Source: Clarkia xantiana subsp. parviflora (lineage: Eukaryota > Streptophyta > Magnoliopsida > Myrtales > Onagraceae). Taken from it: DNA of 64,000 nucleotides. Positions 55,463 to 64,000 of this stretch are shown in pieces. The notes under the pieces were generated by a model, which made no database searches, was not told the origin of the DNA, and saw nothing but the letters and a program-made list of their open reading frames with translations. The stretch's first letter is position 1. Every line of letters begins with the position of its first letter. The position numbers were made by a program, and so were the translations under genes. The stretch covers positions 12,382,763 to 12,446,762 of the forward strand of contig JAPTYO010000007.1 of assembly GCA_036873135.1 (NCBI GenBank), read 5' to 3'.

Positions 55463-55933
55463 TTACAAAATAGTAGAGGTGGATTTATTCCATTGGATAG
55501 TGATGTCATGTACATGGATGGGACCCACATCTTTATAACCATCGATGGCATCTGGACATACATCCCAAACGCAGAGTTTGCTGCACCTTCTGTAATCTCT
55601 CTTGGCGGAGTAGACGTCGAAGACGGCTCGACCAAATTCAGATTTAACGGTACAGAAGAAGAGTGTTGTATCCCAAAAGTTGATTCTGAAGCTAAAAGTG
55701 TACTTCTGACCTGGCCATATATCATGGAACCCTAAGTCGTCGTCCCTGGACTTGCAGTGAATATTGAATGCTCCTGATGCAAGCCTGTTGTACACTACAA
55801 CGTGTATCCTCGGAATCAACACTACATCATCTCTACTTCCACTTCTAATTGAAGCAGAAGAAGAAGAAGAAGTCACCACACACACAGCCATCAAAGCACC
55901 TAAAACCGACAACGCACCACCACCACTCCTCAT
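55463..55933 (-). CDS. S-protein homologue, copy 3
   Basis: A single exon of 156 residues. The signal peptide is followed by a Ser-rich stretch (SSSSSASIRSGSRDD). SPH marks are HCKSRDDDLGFHDIWPGQ, TTLFFCTVKSEFGRAVFDVY and four Cys. It is more diverged from copies 1 and 2 than they are from each other, and the C-terminus extends by a few residues (NKSTSTIL) in place of the KWTK ending. The promoter side has ctctatatatact (56041-56053), a candidate TATA on the minus strand. Confidence 0.88.
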   Translation of the reverse strand: MRSGGGALSVLGALMAVCVVTSSSSSASIRSGSRDDVVLIPRIHVVVYNRLASGAFNIHCKSRDDDLGFHDIWPGQKYTFSFRINFWDTTLFFCTVKSEFGRAVFDVYSAKRDYRRCSKLCVWDVCPDAIDGYKDVGPIHVHDITIQWNKSTSTIL

Positions 55934-56138
55934 TTTTCAACAAAATCTCTACCAAGCTAGGTATCTAGAAAGACCTTTTTCTTCTTCTTTCTAATCTAAT
56001 TGAGAAATATAAATCATGGTCCATCATATCATGTATATTTCTCTATATATACTACTAAAGTTGTGAAGTTATGGGTAACAAATCTCACCTAATCAGCAAT
56101 ACTTTTTTAAGGATTCTAGGTGTATTTCATAAAAGAGA

Positions 56139-56649
56139 GGGTTAAGAATTTATAAACTGTCTGAATTTCCGAATGTTGAAATTTGGTGTCTAAAGTTTGA
56201 AATGTTAAAATGGACAACATCGGGTTTCATTTTTGTTGAAATTTGGTGTCGCCGCGCGTCTTTTCATCCATCTTCAAGCATTTTCAATAACTGACTCGCC
56301 CACTTATATAATTCACATCACTCTTTACTTTTGACAAAATCGTCAAATTTCACTCAAAAAGTTGAACATCCAAAAGAAAAGGTTTCCAGTAGAGTGGTGT
56401 GGAGCGATTTTCAGCGACTTGTGGCGTGGTGCGCGAATGTGGTCAGCTTCTTATGTGACGGTCTCGGCAAAAGTGACAGGAAGGAAGAATACATGGGAGC
56501 TCGAATTTGACAGTCGGTTTCGTCGGGATTGACTTCTCTAAAGTAATCACACTGAGACACCAAATTTCTACTAAAATAAAACCTGAAACATGCAATTTAA
56601 ACGTCAGAAACCAAAATATGACTATTATTTTGGTATAGGTTCTTAACCC
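56139..56649. mobile_element. Non-autonomous MULE (GGGTTAA family), sister of the kinase-intron copy
   Basis: A 511-bp element beginning gggttaagaatttataaact and ending aggttcttaaccc. The interior matches 15361-15892 in reverse orientation (ttgacttctctaaagtaatc, acgatt/aatcgt blocks). Flanks are TAAAAGAGA and TAAAATAAA, a 9-bp duplication with two changes. Confidence 0.82.
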
Positions 56650-57724
56650 TAAAATAAAATGTAACTCGAACTCTTATTATTTTGTTATAAGACTCTTATT
56701 ATTATCTGTAAAATATAAAAATCTCAATTATTATTTTGTAACACCATATTCAATCCATTTGAAAAACAACTTATCAAGTTTTAAGTTTTGGACTTATGAC
56801 TTGCAGACGGTAGTTGATCACGTGACTTGCAAGTCTGTAACTACTGACTATTTAATTAGATCACACAAAGTTTAAATGTACAATAATAAATATTTATATA
56901 TTTATATTTAAATAATATAACTTTATTTAATAATGTGAAATTTTCTAGTGCATTTTAAAATTTAAAAGACTAACCTGCGGAATTGGAGCTTGTTCCGACA
57001 AAGGGATTTGAGTAATAGTTGTACCATAACAAAATATCAAGAAACCAGGCCTAAAAACTTATAATTTATTTTCAATTTTAAAATAATAGCTTTATTACGT
57101 GTATTATTATTATTTTATTTAATAAGAGTAATTATATTTATTTCCATATAAGTTTGTGCAAAATAAATATAGTCAATGTAAAACATAAAATTCTTGACCA
57201 AAAAAAATGTAAAACATAAAATTATTAATAAAATAAATTTAATTTGTTGCCATAGAAGTGCACATTTATGATGACCAGTTATTAAATTATGAACAGTTTT
57301 TAGTTGACTCAAAATTATGATATTTATTGATATTACTTTTGTTTAGAAAATTATAAAAATAATGTATTGGATTAAATGATCTTTTGGTGACATATGTTTA
57401 TCAAAGTTGGTTTTTCGTGTCACGTTTTTTTTTAAACTTTTGGTATCATACGTTTAAGTTTTGTAAACTTTTTGCTGCATTTGTTAGTTGACCGTTAATT
57501 TTGATACAGTTAAGTACTCAAGTACATCAGCTACTCTTTTTCCGACCACCGCCCAAGTCCGTCAACCAACACCCAAGTCTACCTACCACCACTCAAGTTG
57601 GTCGGCCACCACCAATTGGGACCGGCCGACCCTGATCTGGGCCACATAGGGCTCTAACTGAGCGCCCTCTAGGACTCAACTGGATCCAAAGGGCTCCAGA
57701 TCGGGGCCCCTGGCTCTGATTGAG
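56650..57724. other. AT-rich intergenic stretch with a possible MULE fragment
   Basis: The end of the SPH unit-3 homology lies near 56830. Around 57370-57540, text such as ttaaatgatcttttggtgac and tttttcgtgtcacg weakly resembles the left arm of the 32010-32617 element. Next to it is a GC-richer run of ccaccacccaag units (57540-57620). No gene is seen. Confidence 0.4.
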
Positions 57725-59426
57725 TCACATAGGGCTCTTATTGAGTCTTCTATAGTTAATAGGTAAGCCATAGAAAAATGAGGAGGCCTTCTCGGAGAGA
57801 GTTGTTTGGAATAGTGTCGCGTAATGATCATCGTCGGTGCCTCTTCTTAAAAAGAAAGAGTTGTGCTTGTCGATGTGCTTAACAGAGTTGCCTTCTCCCA
57901 TATAGCCATCGATTTTTCTAGCAAAGATATCAGGTGGTATTCTGGTAGAGAATAGTCTTTTGGAGAAAAGATAAGAAGATTGGTCTCTTACTACAAGCAT
58001 GCTTCCTTCCTATCTCTTCCTATTTTCCAAGAGTTCTTCCACTTGGTCCAGAGTGTACAGTATCTGCTTATCGTCTTGATGATTCATTAGGGCAGCTCTT
58101 TTGACGATAGATGGAGCTGGGTTTCTTGTTCCCATGGTTTTGACACTTGAAAATGCTTCTTCCTAGTGTGATACCAAATGAGCAAGATCCTTTGGTGGTG
58201 GGACTATTCTGGTTTGACCTTGAGGCTAAAAGGTAGCAAAGGCTGCCAATACTTCCGGAGGTAAAGCTGTGGTTGGTGGTGTTACTTAAGCCACAGTGGG
58301 CGGGGCAAATAATGAGGGTCGTGCCCCATTTGCCACTCCATTCATCTCTGAAAGTGGCTCTCTTGTTGATTCTTCATTCCCCCGGTGGGATGATTGGGAA
58401 TCGATTCCAGGTGCAGATACCTTCTTAATTACAAATGCGGTTATTTTTGTTGGCTTGTTCTTCAGTGACGGCATGACTTCCTTATCAGGATTTCCACTGA
58501 ATGTGCCAAAGTCTGGCTTAGGCTTGGAGTTAACTCTTTTAGGTCTCGCCTGGGCGTCTCTCTAAAGTTTAGAGCTTTTGGACTAGCTTTGATCTTCTTG
58601 ACGGGACTCTACTGGTGTGAGCTGCAAGAGGGATCGTGTGAGGGATTTTCCCCTGATTCCACTTTAAAACTTAAATTAGTATAAGTTGATTCTAATGATG
58701 GAATTTTGTACAAGAATGTAAATGTCTTACTATTTATAGAGTTTGTAAACCGACTCCATGGCGGCGTTACCTTCCTCTGAGAATTTTCTTCTGTGGCGGT
58801 TTATAAGTAATTGCCAAGTTGGTCGTCACTTCACCAATCCTTACGAGGATGAGTTTCCTTATGGCGGTGTCAAGCAAGTCGCAATATCACCATTTCTTAA
58901 GAGGATAAGTTTTCTCTAAGTCGGTATCAAGCAAGTCGCCACCTCAATTATACTTAGGAGGGTGGGCTCCTTGTGACGGTGTCAAGCATATCGGCAACAT
59001 TCTTTAAGATGATGAGTTTTCTCCAAGTCAATATTAAATTGGTCGTCACCTCACTATTCCTTAATATGATATGTTTACTTGGAGCGTTACTTCACGTACC
59101 ATCCTTAGAAATTTTTTATAGGGTGTCACCTTTTGAGCTTTCCTTAAGAATTTCCTTTGACCAGTATCTATTCGTTGTCGACTTTTGTGTGACGCTTCAT
59201 ATTGATTTCAACAGCAGATAAATTTTACTAAATGTGGAGGAGAGGTTTTAACTTTTAAGTAGACTTTGTTACTAAAGAGTATACAATATGCACATAAAGT
59301 TAAAAAGCTATGCAGCTCCTTTTGATAATTGTCTCCTTAGCTAAATTTATATCGGGTCCGAATGATTAATGACTAGTTTTTTTCCCGATATAAATTTTAA
59401 CTTCGAGTTAAGTGGTGTTCCGAACA
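57725..59426 (-). mobile_element. Truncated LTR retrotransposon (probably Ty3/gypsy): LTR plus gag relic
   Basis: On the minus strand a likely LTR runs from 59426 (tgttcggaac) to about 58654 (ggaatca) and contains a TATA-like ctataaatag near 58730. Beyond it, 58600-57725 reads as a broken gag-like protein. The best piece (58000-57725) has ARKIDGYMGEGNSVKHIDKH and FQTTLSEKASSFFYGLPINY, matching the spacing of the retrotransposon gag domain (YDG..DP..H, then F..TL...A..W...LP). Several stops are present. Pol and the second LTR are missing at the left. Confidence 0.55.
58790..59075. repeat. Imperfect ~57-bp tandem repeats in the LTR
   Basis: Units share the core gtcaagcaagtcgc and an aagaggataagttttctc-like half. 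Cores start at about 58870, 58927 and 58982, with diverged units on both sides. Confidence 0.7.
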
Positions 59427-59889
59427 CTACACATGGATCCGTCCCTGAGTACAGGGGCAAAGGTAACAGCCCAGCTAGTTAGTTATTAAGCCCTACAAGT
59501 TTGAAACCTAATAATGGCGTCTGCCCCCACGCCGGACCAGAAGCCGCCACGTTCTTAGATGGGGGTTGGGTGTGGGCCTCACTTTCCACCGCTCACTCTA
59601 ATTAATTTAATTTGTTGGGCTAACTAAATTAACCCATGACTAATGATGACTACCAAAGTGGAGCAAAGCGTATCAATCACGAGCAGAACTTAATCAATAA
59701 TTAATTTAATTATCACATCATATTATCAAATATAGAAAAATGGAGAAGCTAGCTTGCTAGCTATATATGTTGAATATATATATACTTGTTGGCACAAAAA
59801 CAAAAAGGTACTAGTGGCATGTATCTATGTTTTTTTAGAGTTCAGTGCATTTTATAGCGTGGTAATGGTATATATAAAGTTAAAATAAA
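59427..59889. other. Intergenic, no gene recognised
   Basis: A GC-richer patch (59510-59590) has no coding sense that I recognise; the rest is AT-rich. Confidence 0.35.
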
Positions 59890-60029
59890 GAGGAATGATA
59901 TACATTCTGAAGTGTTCCGATTGTTCTGTCCATAAAATTATCCTAAAAGTTGGCTAATATTACATCCATGCCATTTACACTCATTTCGTAACACTTCGGA
60001 ACGTCTGGGCGGAATGTATATCATTCCTC
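59890..60029. mobile_element. 140-bp MULE-type MITE
   Basis: It begins gaggaatgatatacattctg and ends gaatgtatatcattcctc, with inverted repeats of about 35 bp. Perfect 9-bp duplications TAAAATAAA lie at 59881-59889 and 60030-60038. Confidence 0.88.
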
Positions 60030-60038
60030 TAAAATAAA

Positions 60039-62099
60039 GAACTTACCTTCCACGTTTACATTCGCAACTATATATATAGCTACCGCACATAATTCTTTTG
60101 CATGATTTATGTAATGATAGAACTGAACAAACTTCCACTAGTCTAGAACTATATATATATTTGCATGCTATAGCTAGCTCTACTTAATTAAGTAGTAGGC
60201 ATAATTAATGTATGTGATTACTTCTAGTTGGTGGCCATTCTCTTTAAGTGCACTTCATGATAATTAATATGAAGATATATAGAAGAACCCTAAAACATAC
60301 ATATGGTATTGGTCTATATACCTCTAGGGGTTTGTACTATATATATATACATATATTACTATATGTATGTAATATGAATCATCATTCTTTATATATATAT
60401 ATATATTTAAGATTGCTTGCATAATTTCGGGCTTAAAACGTTAATGTTAAAGCTCTTTCCAAAAAGACGTCTCCAATGAAATTTGAACTCGGTTCTTCCT
60501 CGATTTACCAGTTAGTTCAACTAGCACTGGATATGATTGATCAATCAACATGTTAATTACAAGAAAATATAAAGAGTCTGAAACATACATTATGCCCACT
60601 GTGTTTCTATTATGTAAATGGACTTAAAGTTAGACAATAATTACCATAAGTATCACTAATAATTCACTATGTCTTGTTTTGGCACTTTTCATGGCATGAG
60701 GTTCGGAAGTTGTATCACTGGTCATGTTATCTTTCAATATTTCTCATGCACCTCACGCAGAGTAGTTATGGCTTCCCAATAAAATACAAACAAACAATTA
60801 TAAAGAGATTGGAAATGGTAGGGACGATGAATTTGAGCTCGGACTAACGTGGACCTACCCTGCCTATATATAGAGAGAGAGATGAATACTTAGGCTTTGG
60901 GTGGCGGTTGTTGGTCAAGTAGGCATCATATAGGCTATATATTGTTCTCATTCATTACAAACTTCCAAAAGCTTTTAAGGTTTGGGATGATATATATATA
61001 TATATATATTATGTATACGAAAAGGAACTTAGCGCTAGGGGATGTAAACGCCACGATTCGAGTATCTGACAAGTTCAAGTCGACTCAAATCATTTATTCT
61101 ATCTCGAACTCGACTGAGCTGATTATTTCAAGTTCAAGCTCGGCTCGGCTCGATACCATACTCGATGAGTTCAAGCTAAGCTCGGCATGATTTCAGTTTG
61201 ACAAGTTTAAAAATATTGAGTTAAATTATAAATGGTGCACTTTAACTTGAGCTCAAACTCGAAATCGACTCGATAGCTTGTGTATATGACTATATATATA
61301 TTATATGTAAAGATCAAATTCGAACTCGACTCGAATAGATGGATATAGATCAACTCGAACTCAGCTATATATGTACCAAAAAATTCACGACTCAAGCTCG
61401 ACTTGAAATTTACCGATCGAGTAGCTTGACTCTCTTACGATACTATAGTAGCTACTCGGCACCACGCAAATTTTATATTCAAACAGTGGTAGCACCAAGA
61501 AAATGAAATCATTAGCTATATATATTGTGAATACTCTCAAGTAAGATGATCATGTGAGCTCAACAAAGTTGTCTTGTTTAGTGCGTTCTACAGAAATATA
61601 TCTAAATCATCTAAATATGCATCACATGGCTCGGATATGTAGTTACCCACATGTTCAACTAGATACTCAAAGACACTAATCCAAGTTAAAAGTAGTGATC
61701 CATGTAGTAAAAGATAAAATATTAAGTTTTATGACTTTTTTTTGGAAGTTAAACTCTAACTAACTAATTCCTAAGCGAGTTTAAATTTTTACACCATGCC
61801 AATGAATATAATAAGTGTTGGTAGCTGTTTTGGTTTTTCTTAAAAAAAAACTGTGATGGCCGCTAACTTAGTGAGCCTAAAATGCAAATGAGACATTTTT
61901 CGGAGTGTAGTTAATTATAGTGTAAATACTAAACTTATCTAAGAATTTATGTAACGGAATATTATATTTATACATATATATTATATAAAAGAAAAAACTA
62001 TACTCAAAATATCTTAGCCATTGCTAGCTAGCTTTAAGTTCCTTTACCTAATCTCCTCCCTTTCTCTCTGATATCATAGATTAGAGACTTAAAATCCCT
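60039..62099. other. Upstream region of the NAC gene
   Basis: It contains TA microsatellites (for example 60990-61009) and an AT-rich background. No gene is recognised apart from the repeat at 61034-61440. Confidence 0.4.
61034..61440. repeat. Probable hAT-related repeat rich in ctcgaactcg motifs
   Basis: The start ctaggggatgtaaacg and the many aactcgactcg/gagctcgagct-type inverted segments resemble common plant hAT MITEs (TAGGGGTGTAAACGAGC-like). The right end and target duplication are not defined. Confidence 0.35.
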
Positions 62100-63649
62100 A
62101 AACCCTAAAAATTGAGCTCAAAATCTCAACGCGTGTGTCCCTATCAGTTGTGGGTGGTGGCAGCAGAGAGAGAGAGAGAAAGAGAGATTTCCTTCTCTTC
62201 CATACAAACACCTTCTCATTGTTCCAGCCAGCCACCATTTTTGTCGGTGAAAAAAATACTTGCCCATCAATTTAGCTGATCAAGCTCGACAAGAAGAGCT
62301 TATGAAGCACGAAGATTATCAAACAATCAATCAAGAAATAAACATACATTTTATTGTGTATTTGTATCTTGATGAATAGGGTTTCTTTGACACCATATAT
62401 ACCAAACCCTAGCTCTCTTAAGTTCTTCTCTGCCTTTTTCTGATCATCTTAAATTCCGTGAAGAAAGACAAACATTCTCTCTCTTTCTCTGTAATATTCC
62501 TGCAGATCATCCGCCGACAGAGAAGCTTCTCGGATCAATTCCCGAGGAGCTTGTCGTTGTATTCTCTCTCTCTTTTCTCTCCAAGTGTGCAAAACTAAAA
62601 GCTTGATATATCATATATATATTCGGTGGTACCAAAAGAAATTATCACGGCTCTTGGATCAAGGCAGCTTCAAGTTTTCTGCGATCCAAGACCTGTAAAT
62701 TAAGGAGTTGCTGCAACAAAGGTACTTTGGCTCATCTCAGATGGATCTACCTATTTTTCTGTATCTACATATCTAGCTAGAATGCATGATTTGCCAAGAA
62801 TAATTTATTTTTTTCTGCTGGGTTTATTACTTGAGTATATATACATAGATCTATGATTTTTCCATTTTATTTTCTTATTATTCTTCAGCATTAATATATA
62901 TCTTATCTACACAAATTTATTCTTCAGTTTTGACATGTCTAGCTAGAGTTATAGCAATCATATGATCTTCCTTTTCATTACTGATTTTGGGCATTCAATG
63001 CTTGTAATACATTTCTTCTCCTATTGTTAAGTAATAATTTATGCATTTTATTTGAATTGAGATCATGTAATTCAAATTTAGATTTGTATATGTATTGTAT
63101 AATATTTATTTTCTATGAACTTTTATTTTTGTAAGGTTTTTCATGATATGCTTATCTCATTTTCAGAAAAATAAAATAAAATCCACGATTGCTCGTTGCT
63201 CTCTCAATATTTTTACAGGGAGAAATTGTATTAGCTAGGTTGTTTATTGTTTTTTCGCTTTATTTATATCATAATAACTTCTATTTATAGATCTCCCATG
63301 AAAATCAAATACTTCCATATGATCATATTCTTGAAGACAGTAAGAAAATCCACGATCCGGCAGTCATAATGAATGTAATTATATATGTTCGGAGACAGAT
63401 CACCTCTTTTCTTTTTCACTTTGTTCGACGTCGACTTGTTTAGCTCCTCAGTTTGCTTTCTGAACTATATATCTTGAACTGAATTAAACTCACATATTTT
63501 TATATCGTTTTTTGTAAGGGTTTCATGATCATGAACTGCAAAATGAATCATCAAGCTTCAATTAATATGTTGTATATAATTACTAACGTAAACACACATC
63601 TGCACAAATCTAAGTATATTGCAGTTCAATCAGACCAAAAAGATTGAAT
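62100..63649 (+). other. Probable 5' leader and leader intron of the NAC gene
   Basis: The stretch 62040-62720 is pyrimidine- and GA-rich with a ctctctct character typical of plant leaders, including a GA microsatellite at 62164-62187. A good donor (caaag|gtact) is at 62722 and an acceptor (ttgcag) ends at 63622, giving a likely 901-bp leader intron, so the ATG would sit 28 bases into the next exon. A 25-codon upstream frame runs 62302-62379. Transcript extent is inferred, not seen. Confidence 0.45.
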
Positions 63650-64000
63650 ATGAATACATTCTCGCGTGTTCCTCCCGGATTTCGTTTCCACCCAACCGAT
63701 GAAGAGCTCGTGGATTACTACCTCCGTAAAAAGGTTACCTCGAGGAAAATCGACCTCGATGTCATTAAAGATGTCGACCTTTACAAAATTGAACCATGGG
63801 ATCTTCAAGGTATGTAATTGTATAAATTGATGATGATAATTTTTGTTAGAACATAGTAAGATATATATACAAAAAAAAGTAACTAAATTCTATCCATAAA
63901 ATCAACAGAACTGTGTCGAATCAGTACAGAAGAACAGCAAGAATGGTACTTCTTCAGCCATAAAGACAAGAAATACCCGACTGGAACTCGGACAAATAGA
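63650..64000 (+). CDS. NAC transcription factor of the VND (VASCULAR-RELATED NAC-DOMAIN) type, 5' part
   Basis: Coding exons 63650-63809 and 63909-64000 (running off the window) join in frame across a GT-AG intron (CAAG|gtatg, caacag|AACTG). The 83 residues seen cover NAC subdomains A to [21 protein letters not shown], then [20 protein letters not shown], then [20 protein letters not shown] and [11 protein letters not shown]. The start [11 protein letters not shown] and the wording of subdomain B match the VND1-6 group, nuclear activators of xylem vessel differentiation and secondary wall formation, better than other NACs. The intron after ..WDLQ is at the conserved NAC position. The rest of the DNA-binding domain and the activation region lie outside. 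The exact VND paralogue cannot be named. Confidence 0.92.

Larger units (their letters stand above)
53285..56830. repeat. SPH segmental duplication, unit 3 (expanded by insertions)
   Basis: It carries the same ordered blocks as unit 1 (gataagattagg, cgaaacatgccgaatatcca, gccgtgtctctaaat, aaattaaggaagaaaaatta, then the gene, then gacttgcagacggtag). It is interrupted by a short insert near 53390-53730, a MITE at about 54001-54614, and MULEs at 54666 and 56139. Confidence 0.72.

Noticed and set aside
60430..60535. tRNA-like or SINE-like text (tttgaactcggttcttcctc)
   Set aside because: No complete cloverleaf or paired A and B boxes could be built, and no second copy or target duplication was found.

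Overview
This window is nuclear DNA of a flowering plant, almost certainly a eudicot. The evidence is AT-rich intergenic DNA, GT-AG introns, plant-specific gene families (EXORDIUM-like, IRE-type AGC kinase, PMEI, GH9 cellulase, S-protein homologues, NAC of the VND clade), and dense plant transposons: Ty1/copia, a TRIM, Helitrons, Mutator-like and hAT MITEs. I could not fix the species. I saw no bacterial, organellar or CRISPR-like content.

Genes from left to right. (1) A two-exon EXORDIUM-like secreted protein at 4457-5923 (+). (2) A 17-exon AGC-family kinase of the INCOMPLETE ROOT HAIR ELONGATION type at 12683-19813 (+); every splice phase closes, giving 1164 residues. (3) A single-exon pectin methylesterase/invertase inhibitor at 22144-22740 (+). 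(4) A six-exon small membrane protein of unknown role at 23765-25492 (-). (5) A seven-exon secreted GH9 endo-1,4-beta-glucanase at 26392-29710 (-). (6) Three S-protein-homologue (SPH) genes on the minus strand at 44176-44616, 52002-52448 and 55463-55933, plus a broken fourth. (7) The start of a VND-type NAC transcription factor at 63650, running off the right edge. Several of these (EXO-like, PMEI, GH9, VND) touch cell-wall growth, but they share no operon-like organisation; this is ordinary gene neighbourhood.

The accessory half, roughly 34.5-57 kb, is the most structured part. An SPH gene is split by an old copia element (34579-42337). Inside that old element sits a TRIM (34821-40870), and inside the TRIM's 3' LTR sits a younger but dead copia (35091-40737) with a clean 5-bp target duplication. 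To the right, the SPH genes lie in tandem segmental duplications whose flanks were later opened by two related Helitrons, an hAT-like element and several Mutator-like MITEs.

A family of long-armed elements beginning GGGTTAA or GGGAATA is inserted at least six times. Where target duplications survive they are 9 bp and close to TAAAWTAAA. Other repeat families found by comparing the window with itself include an inverted pair of 0.8-0.9 kb elements (1075-1845, 8793-9683), a MITE family in the introns of two unrelated genes, and a near-perfect 99-nt hairpin (11388-11486). I did not find a wholly new type of biological system. The most noteworthy items are the triple nest that breaks an SPH gene, the SPH array with divergence concentrated near the C-terminus, and the target-site bias of the MULE family.
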